Below, one piece after another: positions 6,104 to 13,937 of a DNA stretch of 14,284 nt. The stretch lies in the NCBI GenBank assembly GCA_964478335.1, contig CAYZIC010000064.1:1-14284 (forward strand), written 5' to 3'. The notes under the pieces are model-generated. The model was not told where the DNA came from and searched no databases. It worked only from the letters and a program-made list of their open reading frames with translations. The DNA comes from CAYZIC01 sp964478335 (lineage in GTDB: Bacteria; Verrucomicrobiota; Kiritimatiellia; RFP12; DVOR01). Every line of letters begins with the position of its first letter. Position 1 is the first letter of the stretch. Position numbers and translations under genes: made by a program.

Positions 6104-7729
6104 CTACTGATATTGGCACCAGGTGGCGTAGCCGCCAGAGAGGTTGCTCACGGTGTAGCCGTATTGGCGCAGGAGGCGTTCTGCAAGGTAGCCGCGGAGG
6201 CCGACTTGGCAAAAGGCCACAATGTGCTTATCCTTGGGAAGCTCAGCGAGGCGATTGCGCAATTGAGGCAAGGGGATATTGGTGGCCGTAGGCACCGATC
6301 CCGCGGCGACTTCGTCTGGCATACGCGTATCGAGGAGGAAGGCATCCTCGGGCAGGGTGTCAGGCGTCACGACGTGCGAAAAGCCCGAGAGCACATTCTC
6401 CGCGATGAAGCCGAGGAAGTTGATGGGATCTTTGGCCGAGTTATAGGGTGGCGCATAGGCGCATTCCACATCGGCGAGGTCAGGCGCGGAGAGCCCTGCC
6501 TGCATGGCTAAGGCAAGCGTGTCGATGCGTTTGTCTACGCCCTTACCGCCAACGATCTGAGCGCCGAGGATTTTGCCCGACTTGTCGATGATGAGCTTGG
6601 CATCCATCTTTTGGTGGCCCGGATAGTAAGAGGCACCCGACTGCGGGTGGGCATAGAGCTTGATGTAATCGACGCCCAGACGGCGAAGTTGGGATTCGCT
6701 AAAGCCAACGGAGGCAGCGGTCAGCGCGCCGATCTTGACAATGGCTGCACCCCACGTGCCGCGATAGCGGTCTGCGGGCGTGGCGGCTGCCATGTTGTTG
6801 GCAGCGATGCGGCCCTGTTTATTGGCGGGACCGGCGAGTGCAATCGCAGTAGATCCGCCGAGGATGGGTTCTTTGACCAAGATCACATCGCCCGCAGCGT
6901 AGATGTCAGGGTCGTCGGTTTGCAGGGCGTCATTGACGAGGATGTGGCCGCGTTCACCAATCGAAAGACCCGCCTCTTTGGCGAGCTGGCTATTGGGTCT
7001 GACGCCAATGCAAAGGACCACCGCATCGGCCTCAAAAGTCTGACCAGTTGCGGTTTGTACGCCCAGGGCATCCCCCTGCGGGGTAAATCCCGCGACAGGC
7101 GTATTGCAATGGATCGTGATGCCCTGCTGGTTGAGTTCGGCGACGAGCGGCTTGACCATCTCCGTATCCAGGGTGGGCAAAATCGACGGAGCGGCCTCGA
7201 TGAGGTCGACTTTGATGCCACGATGGGCGAGGTTTTCTGCGACCTCGAGGCCAATGAATCCCCCACCGACGACAACAGCACGGGTGGTCTCGGGAGTGAG
7301 CTGCTTGAGAATGCCATCCATGTCGGGCAAGGTCCAGAGCGTATGAATGCGCCGATCTTCGCAACCAGGCAGATTGGGCACGATTGGACTCGACCCCGTC
7401 GCAATGAGCAGCTTGTCGTAAGACTCCGTGTAGACAGCCCCATCACGAGGCGCAATCGCTACCGTCTTAGCCGCTCGGTCAATCGCGGTCACGGTCGATT
7501 CGAGACGAATGTCGATGTTAAACCACCCCTTAAACTTCTCGGGCGGCATGACCAGCAAGCCGTTGCGGGCGGCAATGACCCCACCAATATGGTAAGGCAA
7601 CCCGCAATTCGCATACGACATATAGGCACTCCGATCCAAGAGAATGATCTGAGCCTGCTCATCGAGTCTTCTCAAACGCGCCGCCGCACCTGCACCAGCC
7701 GCCACACTACCAATAATGACATACTTCAT
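6104..7729 (-). CDS. CoA-disulfide reductase-like flavoprotein with rhodanese domain
   Basis: A 541-residue cytosolic FAD/NAD(P)-dependent disulfide reductase. An N-terminal FAD Rossmann motif (VIIGSVAAGAGAAARLRRL, from residue 4) is followed by SYANCGLPY, with the single redox Cys at 42 typical of CoA-disulfide reductases and NADH oxidases. The second nucleotide-binding motif is VVVGGGFIGLEVAENL, then DIYAAGDVI for FAD. GGSTAIALAGPANKQGR belongs to the dimerisation region. The last 90 or so residues are a rhodanese domain with the loop CQVGLR (Cys at about 507), matching the known CoADR-rhodanese fusions that reduce CoA disulfide, persulfide or polysulfide with NAD(P)H. Substrate preference cannot be decided from sequence. 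The ATG at 7729 has AAGGAG 7 bases upstream; an in-frame ATG at 7786 lies at the predicted transcription start and is unlikely. It appears to be its own transcription unit. Confidence 0.93.
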   Translation of the reverse strand: MKYVIIGSVAAGAGAAARLRRLDEQAQIILLDRSAYMSYANCGLPYHIGGVIAARNGLLVMPPEKFKGWFNIDIRLESTVTAIDRAAKTVAIAPRDGAVYTESYDKLLIATGSSPIVPNLPGCEDRRIHTLWTLPDMDGILKQLTPETTRAVVVGGGFIGLEVAENLAHRGIKVDLIEAAPSILPTLDTEMVKPLVAELNQQGITIHCNTPVAGFTPQGDALGVQTATGQTFEADAVVLCIGVRPNSQLAKEAGLSIGERGHILVNDALQTDDPDIYAAGDVILVKEPILGGSTAIALAGPANKQGRIAANNMAAATPADRYRGTWGAAIVKIGALTAASVGFSESQLRRLGVDYIKLYAHPQSGASYYPGHQKMDAKLIIDKSGKILGAQIVGGKGVDKRIDTLALAMQAGLSAPDLADVECAYAPPYNSAKDPINFLGFIAENVLSGFSHVVTPDTLPEDAFLLDTRMPDEVAAGSVPTATNIPLPQLRNRLAELPKDKHIVAFCQVGLRGYLAERLLRQYGYTVSNLSGGYATWCQYQ

Positions 7730-7792
7730 TGTAAAACTCCTTATCATGCAATCACACATCCTACGAGAGACGTTCCCGCAGTTCATGAGAGG

Positions 7793-7821
7793 AGGATAGC
7801 ACGTATTGTAGTAACTGTCAA
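7793..7821 (-). promoter_or_regulatory. Sigma70-like promoter of the flavoprotein gene
   Basis: On the minus strand a consensus -35 TTGACA (7821-7816) and a -10 TATCCT (7798-7793) are separated by 17 bases. The start point is expected near 7786, giving a 5' leader of about 57 bases with a clear ribosome binding site before the ATG at 7729. Confidence 0.75.
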
Positions 7822-7834
7822 GCGGTATTTTAAA

Positions 7835-7911
7835 CGGCTATGCCGCCGTGCGGGAACGAGCGGAGCTCGTGCGGGAACCGCCTGCGGCGGTGCGGGAACG
7901 GCCTGCGGCCG
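7835..7911. repeat. Hairpin array C with TGCGGGAA linkers
   Basis: Hairpins CGGC-TAT-GCCG (7835-7845), CGAGC-GGA-GCTCG (7857-7869), CCGCC-TGC-GGCGG (7878-7890) and CGGCC-TGC-GGCCG (7899-7911), joined by TGCGGGAA (7870-7877 and 7891-7898). Compared with array A it is identical for 44 bases, then has one extra 21-base module (hairpin CCGCC plus one linker, 7879-7899), and then is identical again for 16 bases (7900-7915 with 5497-5512). Confidence 0.92.
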
Positions 7912-7953
7912 TGGGATGGCGACTACGCCGCAGGACTGCCAGAGAGCTCGGGT

Positions 7954-8008
7954 GCCTGCGGCGGACGGACAGCGTGGCGCGGGGGGAAGATCGAGTCAGG
8001 GGATGGGC
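7954..8008 (+). repeat. Composite repeat, middle copy (diverged)
   Basis: GCCTGCGGC core, then ACAGCGTGG, then GAGTCAGGGGATGGG (7993-8007). The order matches 808-867 and 13946-14001. It is more diverged than the two 47-base copies and lacks the tandem AGTCAGCGTG pair. Confidence 0.6.
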
Positions 8009-8149
8009 GACTGCGTCGCCGCTGTAAGGTCGGCAAGCCGACCGCCCTAAGGAGGCAAAGCCTCCGCTTTAAGGCGAGCAAGCTCGCCGCAACAGGCATC
8101 AATCACTCGAGCTCGAGCTCTAGACTCGAGCTGGGCGGCTGCGCCGCCC
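8006..8149. repeat. Hairpin array D with AA/AAA/TGC loops
   Basis: Six perfect hairpins: GGCGAC-TGC-GTCGCC (8006-8020); GGTCGGC-AA-GCCGACC (8028-8043); GGAGGC-AAA-GCCTCC (8051-8065); GGCGAGC-AA-GCTCGCC (8073-8088); AGCTCGAG / CTCGAGCT around a seven-base loop (8110-8132); GGGCGGC-TGC-GCCGCCC (8133-8149). Between hairpins two to four, the spacers are similar to each other (GCCCTAA, GCTTTAA) and differ from the TGCGGGAA linker of arrays A-C, so this is a second array type. The final hairpin overlaps the giant gene's stop codon by one base. Confidence 0.9.
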
Positions 8150-11100
8150 TACCAGGTGATACGCAGGCGGATAAAGCGGTGTGCGGTGGTGGGTTTGTCA
8201 ATGGTGCGCCAGGTCTTGAGGTCGTCAGAGACTTGGTAGAGGAGGCGGCCGTTGTGGGTGGCGCGGTTGTGGGTGAGTGTGAGGGTGCCATCGGCTTCTC
8301 TTACGAGGCTGGTGATGGCAATGGTGGGGGCTTCTGCTGGGGAGATGTTGAGCAAGAAGTGCTGGGCGTAGCGGTCTTGGGTCACGTCAATGGTCGGGTG
8401 AGCCTTTTGCCAAGCCTCAAACTGTGCGATTGTCTCGGGGGTTTGGGCATCGGCAGGGATCCAAGCGGGGAGCGTGGTTTTGGCCTTGAGGAGATAGCCC
8501 GTCTCCCCTACCCCGAGGATCCAGTCGTCGGGCAGGATTGCGTTGGCGGCGGCGACTGGCGTGGGGTTGGGGCAGGTGATCACCGCCATACCGTCGGTGG
8601 GATTCGTGTGGAGGCGCAGGGTTGGGGTGCCGGTAAAGCTCTGGGCAAAGGTCATGACGCCCTTTTGGCAATCGTAGATCGCACCTGACTCAAAGTGCAC
8701 CGTGCCCGCAAATGATCCTGTGCCGCCGATGGCGGTTTTGGCCTTGACGCGGATGGAGACGGTTGCTTGGTAATCGCCGTTGAGCGTGAGGGAAGTTTCG
8801 TTGTCTGCGATGACGGCAAGCTCGCCATTCATTCCCCCGCTAAACGCAAATCCATTGTTGTATTGCGTGTTGACTTGTTGTTTTTTGAGGAGTAAGGTGC
8901 CCTTGCCCGAGATGGTGCCCAAGAAATTGGTTGCCGAGCCATAGAGTCCCCCTCGAATGGTTGCGGGATTCTCTGCGGTGCTATCGATGATAATAGCCGT
9001 ACGGATTTCGCCACCGTTGCGGTTGCCATTGACCGCTTCAAAGGTGGTGCCGCCTCTGAGGGTCAAGGTTGCCAGAGTCGAGGAGAGCTTGGCGAGAGGA
9101 CCAGGCAACAGCACCATGCCTTGCGCCATGGTGATATCAAAGGCCACACCAGACGATTCATTGAGGAGCATCTGGCCATTGCCATCAAAGATGATGGGGG
9201 TCGTAGGCAAGGGATTGGAGGCCGTGAGCGTGCCAACGCCTTGCTTGATGTAGGTGCCATCGCCCTCGAGGCGTGGCAAGGTGAGCGCAGAGCGATTGAG
9301 GTAGGTGAGGGATTGACCTGATGCGATAACCGCAGCGGTGAGGGGGAGGGTTTCTGGAGATGCGATGAGGTTGGCATTCACGGCAACGGGTTCCTGCGGC
9401 GTCAAGCTGCCAGAGCCAGCCAAGGTCAGCTCGCCCTCGCCAACGATGGTGAGCGTCTCACAAGCGAGAGCCGAATCGAGCGTCAAGGTGGCCGCTTGAT
9501 CGACGCGGAGCGTCAGCTGCGCATCTGCTGGCAAATCCCCCACGAGCGCGCTACTCATCGCACCGGCTGGTGGCACGGTGTAGATGAGCGTCTTGCTCAA
9601 TTGTAATGTCAAGACATCACCTGCGACTGTACTACCGTAGACAGGCACGACCACGCCATCGGCAAGCAGACGCAGATTGGCGAGGTTGAGCGAAGAAACC
9701 GCACCACTCAAAGTCAACGCAAGCGACTTGGCGGTGATTTCTGCAGGGGTAACCTCAAGGCTCAGTAGCGCCTCTGGCGCAATGGCATCGAGGGTGATCG
9801 CACGCGCCGCTCCGATCTCGAGTGCACCCGACTGGTGAGAAAGGTTGACCTGGGCATTGGTAGTCGCCAAAGTGCCAGCTCCTACCTTCTTAAGACGCGC
9901 AGTACCATTAAAGGGCTTGACCGCGCCAGTGACTGTTAATTGCGCACCGTCATCAATGCGCACAACCGCCTCTGTATCCTTTTGGATGGTCATGCCATTG
10001 GGGCCGGTGGTGATGGTCGCCACAGAGCCCGGCGTCACGATGATATTGGGTGCCTCGGCGGTGCCCGTTTGGCGCAGTTTAAACTTGGTTGCATCGCTGT
10101 GTGTCGAAACGATTGCCGCGTGGCCATCGAGCACCCAACGACCACTGATGCAAGCGGTAGCGCCGCCGTGTGGCACATACTTGAGGGTCGCGGGGGCATC
10201 GGCGGTGCCCGAAACTTTGACCACGCCGTTGCGTTGGTAGCCGTTATTCCAGCCAAAGATATTCTGCGCTTCGAGGGTCAATGTGGTGCCGCGGACTTCA
10301 ATGAAGGGTTTATCGAGGCCCATTTGGGTTGTATTGACCGAGTTGTTGTCGTTGTAGGACTTCATGGAGAGCGCGCCCTTGCCCGTCCACAAGTAACGCG
10401 TCCGAATGTCCTTTTGTTCACCTAGGTCGAGGGATTGGGAGGCGCCCTCTGGTGCGGCGAATTCGATGACGCCGGCTTGGTTGTGCACCCAAGCGGAGCG
10501 ATTGGTGAGTGCCTGTTGGCCTTGGAGCACGAGCGCCTTGCCTTCGCCCAATGTGGCGGCGCCGGCAAAGGTTTGGGGCAGGATCGTGCGGGTGCCGGCT
10601 TTGATGGCGGCATTGCCTGTGGCCAAATCCAGGGTCACAGCGCCGGTCGTGGCAGCGAGGTCAATGGTCGTCGCCGTGATGGCTTGACCAACCACTGTCA
10701 CCACGCCCTCGCCTGTGATCGTCACCGTCTTGGCGGCAACCGCCCGATCGACCACCACCGTGACGGGTGAACCATTATTCGCAGTCAGGGTAATAGAATC
10801 AAGATCTTGCCACGAATCGGGACTTTCTGCCCACGGCAAGTCGCCCCAATTGACACGGCCAGAGAGCGAACCAAGCACCACACGAGGCGTAGTCGTGGCG
10901 GGCGGTTCTGGGGGAGTGACGTCGGCCAAAACGGCCGACACGGTGATGGGTTCGCGGATGCCGAGGGTGACGCCATCGCTGTAGCGGCCTTGGTGAATCG
11001 CCACACGTGCGCCGGTCGTGCCCGCAATGGGCGTCTTGATCAGCTTGCGAGATGCGGCGCGTGCGTCTGATGCAAAACTGCGAAAACCCCCGCCACGCAG

Positions 11101-13836
11101 CACGCGCATGGTGCCAGTCGCCGGCCCCGCGGGATCGGTTACCGCCTGGCCACCGAGATTGGCTTGGTGCCAGTCGAGGCACCATTCGTAGACGTTGCCA
11201 TGGGTATCATAGAGCCCCCACTGATTGGGCAGGTAGTGGCCGATCGTCATGGGTCCATACGTGGGAGTATTATTGATAATGGTTTGATTGGAGAAGTAGC
11301 GTCCCAATTTGGCGAGGCGATTACACCCATAGGAGGATTCGATCTCTTCGCCGCTGTTGAGGCCAGTGGTGGTGCCAGCGCGGCAGGCGTATTCCCATTG
11401 CGCCTCGGTGGGCAAATCGCACAGGAGCTGCGTTTTGGCGCGCAGCTTGCCCATCAGGCTCGCAGCATCGACGGCGGTGCTGGCGGGCCATTGCGAACCT
11501 TTGTCTGCGCCGCGCAGTTGGGCGTAGGTTAGCGAGTCAGCGGGGCGATTGTCGCCAAGATTGGTGGCGGGATTGTCGCCCATGAGGAGGGCGTATTGCT
11601 TTTGGGTAAGCTCAAAGATGGCCAGGTAGTAGGGCCGAGTCACCGTCACATCGTGTTGGGTTTCGGTGGCCGCGTCGCGGCCGAGTTCGCCAGCAGGGCT
11701 CCCCATCTTAAAGGTACCCGGATCAATGCGCCGCAAGATAATGTGGTCGCTGGGCATGCCATCATTAAAGACAGCCGTATCCAAATAGGTCATGGGATAG
11801 GTCGTGGCCGTAGGGCCACCACTGACATCAATCATCACATAGAGCGGATCTTGTGGCGTCAGCGTCACATCAATGCGCATCTGCTCACGAGCGATCCCAG
11901 GATTGTCTGTGGCGCAATCCCAAATCAAAGTATGGCTTCCCGTTGCAGCCGAGGGTGTGCCCTCGAGCGTGCGCACGACCAGGGGAGCCTCGGTCGTAGT
12001 GTGAATCGCCGAGATCGCCACACGGCTACCCGCATTGCCCCGCACGATAGCGTAGTTAATCGCCAGGCGGCCATCAGCCAATTTTGATGCACTGACAGCC
12101 GTCATGTCAATTCCCGCTCGCAACCATCGCGCATAGAGCGTCGTTGCGGAGGTCGGCACCTGAGACGCCGCGGTGATGGATTCGCCGCCTGTTGGCTGAC
12201 TATACCACCCCGCAAAGGCGTATTCATACCGCGTCGGCGTCGGCAAAGCCCCATACGCGCCCCCACTGGGATAGCTAATCGTGCCCGAGGAGAGCTGGCC
12301 TTGATTCGCATCAAAGACCACCTGCGTCATCGCCTCAGAGGATGGCGCCAAGGTCAAGTTAAGGTAACGATTGAGGCTAGTATAGTAGTTGCTCGGCGTA
12401 TCAATCGTCACCGTCTGCGTCGTGGCCAGCCCCGCAGCCTTAACCGCAAGCCGATAGTCGACACGACGCCCAGCATTCACCGGCACCTTGACCGCAAAAT
12501 GCCCCGTGGCCGTCGTCAAGACAGAGAGATCAGCCATGCCCGCAGCCGACAGCGTCACCACGGCATCAGCCACAGCCTGCTGATTTGGGTCTTTGACAGC
12601 ACCCCCGATAATCCAGCCAGCCTCATCCGGGAAGACATTAAAGATCACCTCTTTGAGCGACGAAACACCAGGCCCCGTATTGATATTTGACAGCTGATAC
12701 CAGCCACTATGCGTGCCACTCCACCCAAAATTGAGGTGGTAATACTTGTCCGATTCGTATTGGCCCAACCCATCAAAGAGGATCGCATGGTTACCCACAC
12801 CACCGACCAAAGTCACGACCACAGGATAGCCCGCCAACAAATTACAATCCACCGCAGCCGGCACCTCTGCCTGATCACGAACCGTCCAAAAGATCGCCTG
12901 CTTGTATCCCAATTTCCCGGTCAACCCATTCGAGAGATTCGGAAAGACCGTCGAGCTCTCCCCTGCGCCAAAAGACATCTTAGTCGCCACACCCACATTG
13001 TACATCAGCTTACCAATCTCAGCGCGCTGCGAGTCGGGCGTTTGGGAGGTCACGACATAGGGCATCTGATCGTAGTCATACGGCCCCGGCAACATCGCCA
13101 ACTGCCGCCTCTCGCCCCCCACATCACACCATTCGCTAACCGGCGTAAAGGTCTTGGGGTACTCATGATAGCGCATCAACTGCGCAGCAGCAGTCGCCAC
13201 ACACCCCGTGTAATAATGGTTAGGCGTGTGATAGTTATAGGCCGGGCGACCACCCACATCATGCTGATCCCACTTCGCCCGCACCAAAGGCTTCACAGCG
13301 ACACGCGCAATGGTCGGCCTCATCGTACTCGCCAGCAATGACACCCCAGGCTGCGGCGCCGCCAACAACTCCGCCCAGCGGCGTTCCTCACGACTATGGT
13401 AAGAAAGCAACGAATAGCCCATCACCATCGGTTTAGGCGCCAAAGCCGCCTGACGCGCAGCAATATCATGATCAACCATCCCCCAAAGCGGATGCGATGC
13501 GCCCAAAGGGGCCTCCTCCTGCGTAAAGAATACAATCGGCGTAATCTCCGTCTCCGCAGCCGTGATCACACGACCACGACCCGGGATCAGCACATCATAA
13601 CACACCACCTCACCAGAAGCCGCATACCGCGCACTCGCCACTGCCTCCGTCGCAGGTGCATCAGAGACACCCTCCTGCAAATGGCCACCATTGACCCAAG
13701 CCAACGCCACACGCGCCGCTTCATCAGCCGAGATCGGCCGCGCAAAAACACCGGTCACACAAAAAGAGAAAAAAGCTACCAACAGCCCCATCAGGGCTGT
13801 TGGTAGACACACTAGACTTGGTACACACAACTTCAT
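8149..13836 (-). CDS. Giant secreted C10 peptidase with FGE-like and beta-helix regions
   Basis: A 1895-residue secreted protein. Residues 1-32 are a signal peptide, then a Spi_C10-like propeptide (ISADEAARVALAWVNGG, from 35). A streptopain-type C10 peptidase follows (about 190-400): nucleophile Cys212 in YYTGCVATAAAQLMRYHEYP, His350 in GGVGNHAILFDG, and NFGWSG at 369-374. Next come a carboxypeptidase-regulatory-like domain (about 408-470), an InlB B-repeat (about 504-571, ending LYARW) and an FGE-sulfatase/SUMF1-like domain (about 703-950; FKMGSP, LPTEAQWEYACRAGT, GLYDTHGNVYEWCLDW, RVLRGGGFR). That last domain lacks the usual Cys where this protein has DARAASR, so it is probably not catalytic. 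Residues 985-1780 are beta-helix/autotransporter-like with KKVGAGTL and KQGVGTL repeats. The C-terminus (DDLKTWRTI...HRFIRLRITW) resembles a small C-terminal module, with no PEP-CTERM tail. ATG is preceded by AAGGA. Likely role: surface protease or adhesin. Confidence 0.87.
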   Translation of the reverse strand: MKLCVPSLVCLPTALMGLLVAFFSFCVTGVFARPISADEAARVALAWVNGGHLQEGVSDAPATEAVASARYAASGEVVCYDVLIPGRGRVITAAETEITPIVFFTQEEAPLGASHPLWGMVDHDIAARQAALAPKPMVMGYSLLSYHSREERRWAELLAAPQPGVSLLASTMRPTIARVAVKPLVRAKWDQHDVGGRPAYNYHTPNHYYTGCVATAAAQLMRYHEYPKTFTPVSEWCDVGGERRQLAMLPGPYDYDQMPYVVTSQTPDSQRAEIGKLMYNVGVATKMSFGAGESSTVFPNLSNGLTGKLGYKQAIFWTVRDQAEVPAAVDCNLLAGYPVVVTLVGGVGNHAILFDGLGQYESDKYYHLNFGWSGTHSGWYQLSNINTGPGVSSLKEVIFNVFPDEAGWIIGGAVKDPNQQAVADAVVTLSAAGMADLSVLTTATGHFAVKVPVNAGRRVDYRLAVKAAGLATTQTVTIDTPSNYYTSLNRYLNLTLAPSSEAMTQVVFDANQGQLSSGTISYPSGGAYGALPTPTRYEYAFAGWYSQPTGGESITAASQVPTSATTLYARWLRAGIDMTAVSASKLADGRLAINYAIVRGNAGSRVAISAIHTTTEAPLVVRTLEGTPSAATGSHTLIWDCATDNPGIAREQMRIDVTLTPQDPLYVMIDVSGGPTATTYPMTYLDTAVFNDGMPSDHIILRRIDPGTFKMGSPAGELGRDAATETQHDVTVTRPYYLAIFELTQKQYALLMGDNPATNLGDNRPADSLTYAQLRGADKGSQWPASTAVDAASLMGKLRAKTQLLCDLPTEAQWEYACRAGTTTGLNSGEEIESSYGCNRLAKLGRYFSNQTIINNTPTYGPMTIGHYLPNQWGLYDTHGNVYEWCLDWHQANLGGQAVTDPAGPATGTMRVLRGGGFRSFASDARAASRKLIKTPIAGTTGARVAIHQGRYSDGVTLGIREPITVSAVLADVTPPEPPATTTPRVVLGSLSGRVNWGDLPWAESPDSWQDLDSITLTANNGSPVTVVVDRAVAAKTVTITGEGVVTVVGQAITATTIDLAATTGAVTLDLATGNAAIKAGTRTILPQTFAGAATLGEGKALVLQGQQALTNRSAWVHNQAGVIEFAAPEGASQSLDLGEQKDIRTRYLWTGKGALSMKSYNDNNSVNTTQMGLDKPFIEVRGTTLTLEAQNIFGWNNGYQRNGVVKVSGTADAPATLKYVPHGGATACISGRWVLDGHAAIVSTHSDATKFKLRQTGTAEAPNIIVTPGSVATITTGPNGMTIQKDTEAVVRIDDGAQLTVTGAVKPFNGTARLKKVGAGTLATTNAQVNLSHQSGALEIGAARAITLDAIAPEALLSLEVTPAEITAKSLALTLSGAVSSLNLANLRLLADGVVVPVYGSTVAGDVLTLQLSKTLIYTVPPAGAMSSALVGDLPADAQLTLRVDQAATLTLDSALACETLTIVGEGELTLAGSGSLTPQEPVAVNANLIASPETLPLTAAVIASGQSLTYLNRSALTLPRLEGDGTYIKQGVGTLTASNPLPTTPIIFDGNGQMLLNESSGVAFDITMAQGMVLLPGPLAKLSSTLATLTLRGGTTFEAVNGNRNGGEIRTAIIIDSTAENPATIRGGLYGSATNFLGTISGKGTLLLKKQQVNTQYNNGFAFSGGMNGELAVIADNETSLTLNGDYQATVSIRVKAKTAIGGTGSFAGTVHFESGAIYDCQKGVMTFAQSFTGTPTLRLHTNPTDGMAVITCPNPTPVAAANAILPDDWILGVGETGYLLKAKTTLPAWIPADAQTPETIAQFEAWQKAHPTIDVTQDRYAQHFLLNISPAEAPTIAITSLVREADGTLTLTHNRATHNGRLLYQVSDDLKTWRTIDKPTTAHRFIRLRITW
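13761..13806 (-). terminator. Intrinsic terminator inside signal-peptide codons (putative attenuator)
   Basis: On the minus strand a perfect 13-bp stem, CTACCAACAGCCC (13806-13794) with GGGCTGTTGGTAG (13788-13776), has a five-base loop TGATG and is followed by CTTTTTTCTCTTTTT (13775-13761). It occupies codons 11-26 of the giant peptidase and encodes the hydrophobic core of its signal peptide. By structure it is as good as the terminator at 658-690. Its place just inside the gene suggests premature termination unless ribosomes following closely keep the hairpin from forming. Confidence 0.75.
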
Positions 13837-13857
13837 CTATTATCCTTACATCGATAT

Positions 13858-13886
13858 AAAATAAAACAACACCCACTACAGAGCAA
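13858..13886 (-). promoter_or_regulatory. Possible promoter of the giant peptidase gene
   Basis: TTGCTC (13886-13881) and TATTTT (13863-13858) are 17 bases apart on the minus strand, in an AT-rich stretch 22-50 bases before the ATG. The -35 matches only its first half. Transcription would begin near 13851, leaving a leader of about 15 bases that still contains AAGGA. This is a weak call. Confidence 0.35.
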
Positions 13887-13937
13887 CATCCATGCCAAGG
13901 CGGCTGCGCCGGGCAGTAAACAGTGCACAGTAACAGC

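Larger units (their letters stand above)
7730..8148. other. Intergenic region with promoter and three repeat blocks
   Basis: The 419 bases between the flavoprotein start and the giant peptidase stop hold the flavoprotein leader and promoter, hairpin array C, one composite-repeat copy and hairpin array D. The leader carries an isolated TGCGGGAACG (minus strand, 7780-7771), which is the array linker on its own. I see no gene here. Confidence 0.7.

Noticed and set aside
6104..7786. Longer flavoprotein starting at 7786
   Set aside because: The extension begins at the predicted transcription start, and the FAD motif starts immediately after the ATG at 7729, which has AAGGAG upstream.
6611..8050. 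Plus-strand open frame of 479 codons
   Set aside because: Antisense to the flavoprotein and then runs through the promoter and hairpin arrays; no domain or ribosome binding site.
5448..8149. CRISPR array
   Set aside because: Repeats and spacers are not of constant length, the variable parts are palindromic stems rather than unique spacers, and no cas gene is present.
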